From assembly GCA_963805645.1 (NCBI GenBank), contig CAWDVA010000005.1, positions 381,519 through 445,518 of the forward strand: a DNA stretch of 64,000 bases, given 5' to 3'. Origin of the DNA: CAVXEH01 sp963805645. Lineage in GTDB: Bacteria > Chloroflexota > Limnocylindria > QHBO01. Shown piece by piece: positions 26,985 to 35,103 of the stretch. A program made the position numbers and the translations under genes. A model generated the notes under the pieces. That model searched no databases, was not told the origin of the DNA, and worked only from the letters and a program-made list of their open reading frames with translations. Positions within the stretch are counted from its first letter, which is position 1. Every line of letters starts with the position of its first letter.

Positions 26985-28475
26985 ATGGCGCTCGTCCTGG
27001 GGATCGACGTCTCGACCACGGCGACGAAGGCGGTCCTGGTCGACGGCACCGGAACCGTCCGCGGCGTGGGAACCGCGGAGTACGGCCTCTCGACTCCGCG
27101 GCCGTTGTGGAGCGAGCAGGATCCGGCGCTGTGGTGGGCGGCCACGCAGGAGGCGATTCCACGGTCGCTCGCCGCCGCGGGGGCCACCGGCGATGACGTC
27201 GAGGCAGTGGGCCTGACCGGCCAGATGCACGGTGCCGTGCTCCTCGACCGGGACGGTTCCGTCATCCGGCCCGCGATCCTGTGGAACGACCAGCGAACCG
27301 GCGCGGAGTGCGACGAGATCCGCGCCCGGGTCGGCCTCGAACGGCTCATCGAGCTCACCGGCAACGACGCCCTGACCGGGTTCACCGCGCCGAAGCTGCT
27401 GTGGGTCCGCAACCACGAGCCGGATGCCTGGCGGCGCCTCGCGACGGTCCTGCTGCCCAAGGACGAGGTGCGCCGCCAGCTGACCGGCGACGTGGCCATG
27501 GACGTCGCCGACGGTTCGGGGACGCTGCTCTTCGACCTTGCGGCACGCACCTGGTCACCGGAGGTGCTCTCGGCACTGGAGCTCGACCCGGGGTGGTTCC
27601 CGCCGACCTTCGAGGGGCCTGCCGTCACCGGCCGGCTCACCACGGCGGCGGCAGCCGCCACCGGGCTCCGCGCCGGCACGCCGGTCGTGGCGGGCGGCGG
27701 GGACCAGGCGGCAAACGGCGTCGGCGTGGGCGCCATCGACGAGGGCGTCGTGGCGCTCTCGCTGGGGACCTCGGGGGTCATCTTCGCAGCCACCCGCTCC
27801 CCCATCCGTGAGGCAAGGGGGCGCGTCCACGCCTTCTGCCACGCCGTGCCCGGACGGTGGCACCTGATGTCGGTGATGCTCTCGGCGGCCGGCAGCTTCC
27901 GCTGGTTCCGGGACGCCCTGGCGCCGGGAGAGGCCTTCGGCGACCTCGCCGCCTCGGCCGAGCCGGTCGCGGCGGCCACCGAGGGGCTGCACTTCCTCCC
28001 CTATCTCACCGGAGAGCGGAGCCCGTACCCCGACCCGGAGGCGCGCGGCGCGTTCGTGGGACTCACGACGGCTCATGACCGCCGGCACCTGGTCCGCGCA
28101 GTGCTCGAGGGCGTCGCGTTTGGCCTGCGGGACGGACTCGACCTGATGCTCGCGGCCGGGATGCCCCGACCGGCACAGATCCGCGCCTCGGGTGGCGGCC
28201 TGGCCAGCGCGACCTGGCGCCAGATCCTCGCCGACGTCCTCGACGTGGAGCTGGTCACCCCCTCGACGACCGAGGGCGCCGCGTTCGGAGCGGCGACGCT
28301 GGCCGCGGTGGGTGCCGGCTGGTTCGCGGACGTCTCCGCCGCGACCGAGGCGCTGGTGCGGACGTCGCCCGCGGCCGCGCCGGACCCGGGGCGTGCGGCC
28401 ACCTACGCCGACGCCCACGCCGCGTTCCGCGAGCTCTACCCCGCGCTGGCGCCGTCGTTCCACCGGGCGCCCTGA
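26985..28475 (+). CDS. xylB: Xylulokinase
   Basis: A 496-residue FGGY-family kinase. It phosphorylates D-xylulose to xylulose 5-phosphate for the pentose phosphate pathway. The N-terminal LVLGIDVSTTATKAVLVD is the phosphate-binding strand, GLTGQMHGAVLLD is the sugar site, and GGGDQAANGVGVGAIDEG holds the catalytic Asp. It starts three bases after xylA and ends 17 bases before the convergent transporter ATPase gene. Confidence 0.95.
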   Translation: MALVLGIDVSTTATKAVLVDGTGTVRGVGTAEYGLSTPRPLWSEQDPALWWAATQEAIPRSLAAAGATGDDVEAVGLTGQMHGAVLLDRDGSVIRPAILWNDQRTGAECDEIRARVGLERLIELTGNDALTGFTAPKLLWVRNHEPDAWRRLATVLLPKDEVRRQLTGDVAMDVADGSGTLLFDLAARTWSPEVLSALELDPGWFPPTFEGPAVTGRLTTAAAAATGLRAGTPVVAGGGDQAANGVGVGAIDEGVVALSLGTSGVIFAATRSPIREARGRVHAFCHAVPGRWHLMSVMLSAAGSFRWFRDALAPGEAFGDLAASAEPVAAATEGLHFLPYLTGERSPYPDPEARGAFVGLTTAHDRRHLVRAVLEGVAFGLRDGLDLMLAAGMPRPAQIRASGGGLASATWRQILADVLDVELVTPSTTEGAAFGAATLAAVGAGWFADVSAATEALVRTSPAAAPDPGRAATYADAHAAFRELYPALAPSFHRAP

Positions 28476-28492
28476 GCGCCGGGGGCGGTCGT

Positions 28493-29290
28493 CTAGCTGA
28501 CGGGGAACTCCCGTTCCTCGGCGGTGGGCTCGGCCTGGTCGCCGCCCATGATGATCATGGCCAGCACCTCGTCCGGCGCCACCTCCTCGCGCCGCACGGT
28601 CTTCACCAGCCTGCCGTGGTACATCACGCTGATCCGGTCGGACAGGTCGAAGACGTCGTGGATGTCGTGGCTGACCAGGAAGATGCCAATCCCCTCCGAC
28701 TTGAGCTGCCGGATCAGGTCGCGCACCTGCTCCGTCTCCGCCGGACCGAGCGCGGCGGTGGGCTCATCCATGATCAGGATCCGGGCGTTGAAGTGAACGG
28801 CCCGGGCGATGGCCACCGACTGCCGCTGGCCGCCGGACAGTGACATGACCGGCGTCTTGAAGTTGGAGAAGTTCGGGTTGAGCCGATGCATGACCTCGCG
28901 GGTGGCGGCCTCCATCGCGCCGTCGTTCAGCCCGCCAATCAGGCTCGTGATCTCGCGCCCCAGGAACAGGTTGCCCGCCGCGTCGATGTTCTCGGCGAGG
29001 GCGAGCGTCTGGTAAATGGTCTCGATGCCCAGCCGCTGCGCATCTCGTGGATTCGAGATCTGGACCCGTTTCCCATCGATGCTGATCTGGCCCGCGTCGG
29101 CCGGGTGAGCTCCGGAGAGCACCCGCATCAGGGTCGTCTTGCCGGCACCGTTGTGGCCGACCATCCCAACGACCTCACCCCTCATGAGGTCCACGCTCAC
29201 GTCGTCCACGGCATGAACTCCGCCGAACGAGACGTGGATGTTGTCCATCTGGACAAGGGGTGTAGCCGGGGCCTCGGTCACGCCGGTCAT
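28493..29290 (-). CDS. Sugar ABC transporter ATP-binding protein (single-domain, XylG-like)
   Basis: About 265 residues with one ABC domain, unlike the two-domain XylG/RbsA of E. coli; this matches the FrcA-like short form. Walker A GHNGAGKTTLMRVL, signature MSLSGGQRQSVAIARA and Walker B ARILIMDEPTAALG are complete. It drives uptake of xylose or a related pentose. The ATG at 29290 has a GAGGAAGG site; a GTG at 29314, overlapping the permease stop, is the alternative. Last of the binding protein-permease-ATPase operon. Confidence 0.88.
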   Translation of the reverse strand: MTGVTEAPATPLVQMDNIHVSFGGVHAVDDVSVDLMRGEVVGMVGHNGAGKTTLMRVLSGAHPADAGQISIDGKRVQISNPRDAQRLGIETIYQTLALAENIDAAGNLFLGREITSLIGGLNDGAMEAATREVMHRLNPNFSNFKTPVMSLSGGQRQSVAIARAVHFNARILIMDEPTAALGPAETEQVRDLIRQLKSEGIGIFLVSHDIHDVFDLSDRISVMYHGRLVKTVRREEVAPDEVLAMIIMGGDQAEPTAEEREFPVS

Positions 29291-29310
29291 GGTCTTGCCT
29301 TCCTCTTCGC

Positions 29311-30639
29311 TCACCGTCGGGGACCCCGCCGGCGCGTGTACGCATCGAATGCGACGGCCAGAATCAGCACGATGCCGGCCGCGACGTTCTGGCCGGGCGA
29401 GTTCACGCCCGAGAAGCTCAAGCCGTACTTGAGCGAGGCCATGACGAACGCGCCAAGCACGGCGCCGGGGATGGTGCCGATGCCGCCGGAGAACGAGGTC
29501 CCGCCGACCACCGCGGCGGCGATGACGTAGAGCTCATAGCTGACCCCGATATCGAGGGTCGCTCCGTTGAGGCGCGCAGCGGCGACCGCCGCGGCCAGCG
29601 CGCACAGGACGCCCATGAGGATGAAGGTCTTCATGATCGTCCAGCGCGTGTTGATGCCGGCGAGCTCGGCTGCATCCGGGTTCCCGCCGTAGGCATAGAC
29701 GTAGCGGCCGAAGCTGCGTCGGTTGGCCAGCCAGCCCATGGCCAGGGTCACGCCGATGAGTATCATGATCGGGATCGGGAACCCCGCCGAGATCTTCAGC
29801 CCGCCCGCTGGTTCGGTGATTCCATGCTCCAGTGCGTACTGGTGCGCGAGGCCCGATGGCCAGTAGTTGCCGTTGGCGAAGAAGGTCAGGCCCATGATCG
29901 CGGCGCACGCCACCACGCCGAGCATGGCCGTCGCCCATATGGGGCGGACCGGGAAGCCGAAGCGTTGACGCTGGCGACGGCGGTTGGCGAGCAGCGCGAC
30001 AACAGCAGCACAGCCGATGATGCCGACGGCCCAGGTCAGCGTCCCCCCGATGGATCCTTCGGATCCACCGTTCATGAGCTGGAAGGTGGGATCCAACCCG
30101 GTCACGGCCGCCCCGCTGGAGAGATACCAGACGGCCCCCCGGATGGAGAGCAGGCCGCCGAGGGTCACCACGAACGACGGGACGCCGACATAGGCGACGA
30201 TGAATCCCTGGACCGCGCCAAAGCCGGCACCGATGCCGATCCCCATGGCGAGCGCGATGAGCCAGCGGAACGGGAAGTCGGGACCCATGCCCAGGACGTT
30301 GGGCAGCCAGTCGGTCATCAGCAGCGCGTAGCTCATCGCGACGAAGCCCGTCAGCGATCCGACCGAGAGGTCGATATTCCGCGAGACGATGACCAGGACC
30401 ATCCCGGTGGCGATGATGGCCACGCTCGTGGCCTGGATCGCCAGGGTCACCATGTTGTTCGGGGTGAAGAACTTGCCGCCGTTCAGGATGTTGAAGCCGA
30501 GCAGGATGATGGCGAGCGCCACCAGCATGCCGAAGGTACGGAGATCGATCTCCGTCTCACGGAAGCGTCGGTTGATCCGGGCACGCAACGAAGGCTGTGC
30601 AGGATCCGAAACCGGGTTCGCGGCAGCCACGTTGGTCAC
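29311..30639 (-). CDS. xylH: Sugar ABC transporter permease (XylH-like)
   Basis: A 442-residue inner-membrane permease of the RbsC/XylH family with about ten membrane helices. Typical motifs are NIDLSVGSLTGFVAM and VGVPSFVVTLGGLLSIRG. GGTSFSGGIGTIPGAVLGA is the conserved motif that contacts the ATPase. The extra central helices (LLANRRRQRQRFGF loop region) match the long XylH form rather than RbsC. It is between the binding-protein and ATPase genes. Confidence 0.9.
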   Translation of the reverse strand: MTNVAAANPVSDPAQPSLRARINRRFRETEIDLRTFGMLVALAIILLGFNILNGGKFFTPNNMVTLAIQATSVAIIATGMVLVIVSRNIDLSVGSLTGFVAMSYALLMTDWLPNVLGMGPDFPFRWLIALAMGIGIGAGFGAVQGFIVAYVGVPSFVVTLGGLLSIRGAVWYLSSGAAVTGLDPTFQLMNGGSEGSIGGTLTWAVGIIGCAAVVALLANRRRQRQRFGFPVRPIWATAMLGVVACAAIMGLTFFANGNYWPSGLAHQYALEHGITEPAGGLKISAGFPIPIMILIGVTLAMGWLANRRSFGRYVYAYGGNPDAAELAGINTRWTIMKTFILMGVLCALAAAVAAARLNGATLDIGVSYELYVIAAAVVGGTSFSGGIGTIPGAVLGAFVMASLKYGLSFSGVNSPGQNVAAGIVLILAVAFDAYTRRRGPRR

Positions 30640-30667
30640 GACAGCGCTCCTCGTGCAGGTCAGATGG

Positions 30668-30700
30668 GTCTGCGCCCCCGGGAGCCCCGGGGGCGCAGAC
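30668..30700 (-). terminator. Strong intercistronic hairpin between xylF and xylH
   Basis: A perfect 15-bp stem (arms GTCTGCGCCCCCGGG and its complement) with a 3-base loop. It lies 33 bases after the xylF stop and 28 bases before the xylH start. No T-tract follows. Such hairpins often cause partial termination or protect the upstream mRNA, giving more binding protein than permease. Confidence 0.7.
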
Positions 30701-30732
30701 CGGGCCTAGGTCACACGCTCAAGCAGCGACCC

Positions 30733-31908
30733 CTATAGGCCGCAGGCCTTCGCGCCTGGATCCGAAGAGGTGACACCGTTGCAGATGTCGTCCTTGGTCA
30801 CCCACCAGCCGGCCGACATGACATCGCTGAGGTTGTCAGCGGTGATCGGCGTGGGCTGCAGGATGAACGACTTCACCGTGTTGTTCCCGGGGGTCTTGAA
30901 GTCCGTGGGACTGCTGCCCCCGTTGGTCGGCGCGACCGACGCGCCGATGCTGATCGACAGGTCAGCCATGGACTTGCCCTGGCACAGTCCGAGCGCCGCC
31001 TGGCCGGCAGCCTTGCCGAGCTCGTTGGCGTTCTTCCAGACGTCCACGTACTGCTTGCCCAGCGCGACGTTGTTCAGGTTGGCCTTGTCGCCGTCCTGGC
31101 CGCTCAGGGGCGGGAATCCGTAGCTCTTGGACGTGAGGGCACCCACGACGCCCAGTGCCGTGCTGTCATTCTCGGCAAGGATCGCGTCGATGGTGTTTCC
31201 ATCGGCCTTGGCCTTGTCGATGATGGCTTCCATGTTGGACTGGGCCGTCTCGGTCGCCCAGGCATCGGTATAGGTGCCGTAGTCCTCGGGATAGTTGCTG
31301 CCGGACTGGTTCAGAACCTTGATGTCGCCTGAGTCGATCTTGTCCTTCAGGCCGGCATCCGCCCAGCCCTGGGGCAGGAACGTCGATGCGTTTGGATCGC
31401 CAGGGTCACCCTTGATCAGGACATAGTTGCCGGTCGGGACCTTGTCCAGGACGGCCTTGGCCTCGGCCTCACCGACCTTCACGTTGTCGAACGTGATGTA
31501 CAGGATGTTCGGGTCCTCGATCAGGCGGTCATAGGCAATGACCGGGATGCCTGCATCCTGCGCCTTCTTGACGGCGGGCAGGATTGCAGTCGTGTCCTGG
31601 GCGAGCAGGATCAGGACCTTGGCGCCCTTCGAGATGAGGGTGTCGACGTCGGTCAGCTGCTGCTCGTTGCTCAGGTTTGCGTCGGCGTCGATGTAGGTGC
31701 CACCGGCGGCCTCAACGGTGTTCTTGATGTTCGGCTGGTCCGCAGCGGCCCAGCGGGGCTGCTGATAGTTGTTCCAGGACACGGCAACGACGCAGTCGCT
31801 GCCGACCGAGCCGACCGCGCTGCCGCTGCTGCCGCCATTGTTGGAGCTGCAGCCGGCCATCACGATCACCGCGACGCCAAGCACTGCCGCCAACCTTCGA
31901 ATGCTCAT
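30733..31908 (-). CDS. xylF: D-xylose-type ABC transporter substrate-binding lipoprotein
   Basis: A 391-residue periplasmic-binding protein of the ribose/xylose class. The signal peptide ends in the lipobox VMAGC (Cys20), so it is lipid-anchored. Sugar-site features are NYQQPRWAAADQ, AYDRLIEDPNILYITFDN, KGDPGDPNASTF and AILAENDSTALG. These are close to XylF. A good ribosome site (GGAGGAGAGG) precedes the ATG. It heads the transporter operon and faces away from the ROK gene's 3' end. Confidence 0.92.
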   Translation of the reverse strand: MSIRRLAAVLGVAVIVMAGCSSNNGGSSGSAVGSVGSDCVVAVSWNNYQQPRWAAADQPNIKNTVEAAGGTYIDADANLSNEQQLTDVDTLISKGAKVLILLAQDTTAILPAVKKAQDAGIPVIAYDRLIEDPNILYITFDNVKVGEAEAKAVLDKVPTGNYVLIKGDPGDPNASTFLPQGWADAGLKDKIDSGDIKVLNQSGSNYPEDYGTYTDAWATETAQSNMEAIIDKAKADGNTIDAILAENDSTALGVVGALTSKSYGFPPLSGQDGDKANLNNVALGKQYVDVWKNANELGKAAGQAALGLCQGKSMADLSISIGASVAPTNGGSSPTDFKTPGNNTVKSFILQPTPITADNLSDVMSAGWWVTKDDICNGVTSSDPGAKACGL

Positions 31909-31938
31909 GTGTTGTCCTCTCCTCCGATGGTGGGTAGT

Positions 31939-31957
31939 GAACGCATCACCTGCGTTC
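31939..31957. promoter_or_regulatory. Inverted repeat upstream of xylF
   Basis: GAACGC and GCGTTC are perfect arms around a 7-base spacer, 31 bases before the xylF ATG. It does not resemble the xylA/ROK site, so it may be a second regulator's operator. The gap between xylF and the ROK stop is 142 bases. Confidence 0.4.
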
Positions 31958-32050
31958 CAGTGAGCTATGTTCCCGTGAGGCCCCCTCCTCTCGTCCTCCA
32001 GCGTGCCGCGCCGCGCGTGGCGAGTACCTTACCCCTCCACTCGACCGATC

Positions 32051-33286
32051 TCATGCCGTCGCGGCCTCGATCGGAGCTCGTTGCCGCCCGAACCAGGCCG
32101 CCGGGTCGCGCAGGAGCGATTCGAATCCATGCTCCGCCGCACCAAGCAGCGGCGCATCTCCGCCGAGGACCGCGGGGACGACCTCGACGTGCTCGCGGGC
32201 TGCCTCGAGCGCCCGACGCTCGAGCACCGCGTGCACAGTCTGCTCCACGAAGGGGTGCATGCGGCCGAAAAGTCCGCCAAGCACCACCATCTGCGGGTTG
32301 AAGACGTTGACCAGACCGGCGAGGCCGATGCCGAGCCAGCGACCCACCTCCGCCAGCGCATCCAGCTCCCGCGATGATCCCTGGCCGGCCGAAGCAAGGA
32401 TCGCGTCGACCCCGGCGCGACCGCCCGACGGACTGCGCCCGGCCCGGGTGAGCAGGGCGTGCTCGCCGATCTCGGTCTCCCAGCAGCCGATGGAACCGCA
32501 TCGGCAGGGTCCTCCCTCCACGTTCACGGGCATGTGCCCCACCTCGCCGGCATACCCCTCCGAACCGTCGAGCGGGCGACCCCCGGTGATGATGCCACCC
32601 CCGACCCCCACCTCTCCCGAGATATACACCACGTCATCAACTCCCACGGCCGCACCCCGCCGATGCTCGGCAAGCGCCCCGAGATCAGCCTCGTTGGCCA
32701 CGGAGACATCCACGCCCACGCCCAGGGCCCCGGTCAGCAGGGCCGCCAGCGGCACGTTGTGCCACGAGAGATTGGGAGCCACGCGCACCTGGCCGTCGCC
32801 GCGGCGGACGACACCGACGACCCCGACGCTGACGGCCACCAGCGCATCCGGGTGGCTCACACGGCGCAGAACCGGGATCGCGAGCTCGGTGAGGTCGCCG
32901 ACGATCTGGTCGACGGCGAGGTGGCCCCGGGGACGGTCGACCCGCCGGCGCTCGAGGACGTCTCCCCCGAACCCCACGAGGGCAGCCCCCAGGGAGTCGA
33001 CGGCGATGTCCAGCGCCAGGACGACGGCTCGCTCCGGGTTCGGCTGCACGAGTGGTGACGGGCGGCCGGGAATGCCGGCTGTCGCGCTGCGCTCCTCGCT
33101 CGCGAGCCCGGCGGCGACGAACTCACCGATGAGACCGCGGATCGCGCTCCGCGTCAGCCCGGTGCGCGCGACGAGCTCGGACCGCGACAGCGGACCGTGG
33201 AGGTGCAGCTCCGTTGCGATGGCGCTCAGGTTCGCGCGGCGCACCGTCTCGCTGCGCTGGCCAACCGCGTCCCGGGCCGTGATCAC
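32051..33286 (-). CDS. ROK-family repressor of the xylose genes (XylR-like)
   Basis: 411 residues: an N-terminal winged helix (LSRSELVARTGLTRSAIRGL) followed by a ROK sugar-kinase-like domain. That domain keeps VALDIAVDSLGAALVG, GEVGVGGGIITGGRPL, and the zinc motif GHMPVNVEGGPCRCGSIGCWE. Xylose binding to such proteins normally releases DNA. The location between xylF and the catabolic genes, and the shared motif before xylA and before this gene, support control of xylose use and autoregulation. Confidence 0.88.
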   Translation of the reverse strand: MITARDAVGQRSETVRRANLSAIATELHLHGPLSRSELVARTGLTRSAIRGLIGEFVAAGLASEERSATAGIPGRPSPLVQPNPERAVVLALDIAVDSLGAALVGFGGDVLERRRVDRPRGHLAVDQIVGDLTELAIPVLRRVSHPDALVAVSVGVVGVVRRGDGQVRVAPNLSWHNVPLAALLTGALGVGVDVSVANEADLGALAEHRRGAAVGVDDVVYISGEVGVGGGIITGGRPLDGSEGYAGEVGHMPVNVEGGPCRCGSIGCWETEIGEHALLTRAGRSPSGGRAGVDAILASAGQGSSRELDALAEVGRWLGIGLAGLVNVFNPQMVVLGGLFGRMHPFVEQTVHAVLERRALEAAREHVEVVPAVLGGDAPLLGAAEHGFESLLRDPAAWFGRQRAPIEAATA

Positions 33287-33292
33287 CGCCGT

Positions 33293-33313
33293 TTTGTGAT
33301 CCTCTCTTCCAAA
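33293..33313. promoter_or_regulatory. Candidate autoregulatory operator of the ROK repressor
   Basis: TTTGTG then CAAA with the same TTTG-N13-CAAA geometry as at xylA. It lies seven bases before the ROK ATG, in the divergent gap shared with the SDR gene, so it could control both. Confidence 0.5.
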
Positions 33314-33371
33314 TGTTTGTCGTAGACTCTTACATCGGGCCGACGCGTGTCAAGACACGGAGGAGCGGAGA

Positions 33372-34079
33372 ATGGAAAACCTGGACGGCAAGGTAGCGCT
33401 GGTCACGGGTGCCAGCCGCGGCATCGGCGCCGCCGTGGCACGCGCCCTCTCCGAGCACGGCGTGCACCTCGGCCTGGCCTCGCGGAGCGGGGACGACCTG
33501 GGACTCGCGAACGTCGTGGCGCAGCCCGCGGACGTTCGCGACCCTGACGCGCTGGCGCGGATCGCCGCGGCGACCGCTGATCGGTTCGGGAAGCTCGACA
33601 TCCTGGTGGTGAATGCCGGCGTGGGCGCCTATGGGCCGTTCCTCGACCTCCCGGCCGAGCACATCGAGGAGATGATCGACATCAACGTGAAGGGGGCCAT
33701 CTACTCGGTCCGCGCCGCGCTCCCCCACCTGCTGCGCAGCGAAGCGGCCGATGTCGTGACGATCGCCAGCGAAGCGGGCCGTCGCGGCCTGCCGTACGAA
33801 GCGGTGTACTGCGCATCGAAGTTCGCCCAGGTGGGGCTCACCAGCGCGCTGGATCACGAGCTGCGCGAGCAGGGTGTGCGCTGTACAAACGTCTGCCCGG
33901 GCGGCGTCGCCACCGACTTCGCCATGGGACGCGGGCGCACTCCCGAGATGCCGGCCCTGGCTGAGATGATGCATCCCGAGGACGTGGCCGAGGCGGTGGT
34001 CTTCGTCCTGACCCGGCCGCGGACGCATCGGATCCTGGAGGTCGCCTTCCGACCGGTCAGCGAGCCGTCGTGGGGGTGA
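33372..34079 (+). CDS. Short-chain dehydrogenase/reductase
   Basis: A 235-residue classical SDR. The nucleotide motif is TGASRGIGAAVA, the structural motif NAGVGAYGPF, and the catalytic Ser-Tyr-Lys set ends in YCASK. It uses NAD(P)H on an unknown substrate. A good GGAGGAGCGGAGA site precedes the ATG. It leads a plus-strand run with the Gfo/Idh gene eight bases on, so both may act on the same sugar or sugar acid. Confidence 0.88.
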   Translation: MENLDGKVALVTGASRGIGAAVARALSEHGVHLGLASRSGDDLGLANVVAQPADVRDPDALARIAAATADRFGKLDILVVNAGVGAYGPFLDLPAEHIEEMIDINVKGAIYSVRAALPHLLRSEAADVVTIASEAGRRGLPYEAVYCASKFAQVGLTSALDHELREQGVRCTNVCPGGVATDFAMGRGRTPEMPALAEMMHPEDVAEAVVFVLTRPRTHRILEVAFRPVSEPSWG

Positions 34080-34086
34080 GGCACCG

Positions 34087-35079
34087 GTGAGCTCGCTGCG
34101 CTGGGGGGTGCTGTCCACCGCGGACATCGCCCGGACCAAGGTCATCCCCGGCATGCGCCGCGCGGCGCGCACCGACGTGGTGGCCATCGCCTCCCGCGAC
34201 GGGGATCGTGCTCGCCAGGTCGCGACCGAGCTGGCCATCCCGACCGCCCACGAATCGTACGAGGCACTGCTCGCGGACCCGACCGTGGACGCGGTCTACA
34301 TCCCGCTCCCGAACAGCCTCCACGCGGAGTGGACCCTGCGGGCGGCGGATGCCGGCAAGCACATCCTCTGCGAGAAGCCCCTGGCGATGACGAGCGCCGA
34401 TGCCCGACGCATGGTCGATGGCTGTCGCGCAGCCGGTGTCCACCTCGCCGAGGCCTTCATGTATCGGCTCCATCCGTCCTGGGTCGCGGTTCGCGAGCTG
34501 GTCGCGTCGGGTCGGATCGGCCGCCTGACCGCGATCCAGAGCTGGTTCAGCTACTTCAACGACGACCCGGCGAACATCCGCAACATCCGCTCGGCCGGCG
34601 GCGGGGCGCTGTACGACGTCGGCTGCTACTGCGTGAACCTGTCGCGGATGCTCTTCGGGTCGGAACCCACGCGCGTGCAGGCCGCGCTCACCCGCGACCC
34701 GGTGGGCGGCACCGACGTCGTCACCAGCGCGCTCCTCGAGTTCGCCGGGGGCGTGGCGAGCTTCACCTGCTCCACGCGGGCCGAGGACGACCAGCGGGTG
34801 CACATCTACGGGACCGAGGGGCGCATCAGCATCGGGATCCCGTTCAACATCCCGCCCGACCGGCCGACCGAGGTGTACGTCACCGCCGGCGGTGACCCGC
34901 CGGTCGCTCCCGACACGGAGACGCTGACCTTCGGGATCGCCGATCCCTACGCGGTGGAGTTCGAGCGTTTCGCCGACGTCGTGCTCGACGGTGCCCCGAA
35001 CCCGGTCGCGTCCGACGATCCGGTCGCGAACCTCGAGGTCATCGAGCGCATCTTCGCCGGCGCCGGGCCCGGCGCGTAG
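34087..35079 (+). CDS. Gfo/Idh/MocA-family oxidoreductase (possible D-xylose dehydrogenase)
   Basis: A 330-residue NAD(P)-dependent sugar dehydrogenase. The Rossmann N-terminus is LRWGVLSTADIARTKVIPGM, the conserved catalytic Lys is in HILCEKPLAMT, and YIPLPNSLHAEW is typical of the family. GGGALYDVGCYCVNLSRML resembles the dimeric dihydrodiol/D-xylose dehydrogenase branch. The xylose context suggests oxidation of xylose to xylonolactone, a side route to the isomerase; this is inference. GTG start at 34087. Confidence 0.85.
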   Translation: MSSLRWGVLSTADIARTKVIPGMRRAARTDVVAIASRDGDRARQVATELAIPTAHESYEALLADPTVDAVYIPLPNSLHAEWTLRAADAGKHILCEKPLAMTSADARRMVDGCRAAGVHLAEAFMYRLHPSWVAVRELVASGRIGRLTAIQSWFSYFNDDPANIRNIRSAGGGALYDVGCYCVNLSRMLFGSEPTRVQAALTRDPVGGTDVVTSALLEFAGGVASFTCSTRAEDDQRVHIYGTEGRISIGIPFNIPPDRPTEVYVTAGGDPPVAPDTETLTFGIADPYAVEFERFADVVLDGAPNPVASDDPVANLEVIERIFAGAGPGA

Positions 35080-35103
35080 CGGCGCAGGTGCCGGCCAGGA
35101 CGC

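Noticed and set aside
25293..27416. A 707-codon minus-strand open frame opposite xylA and xylB
   Set aside because: It is antisense to two well-supported genes, with no domain motif; a GC-rich shadow.
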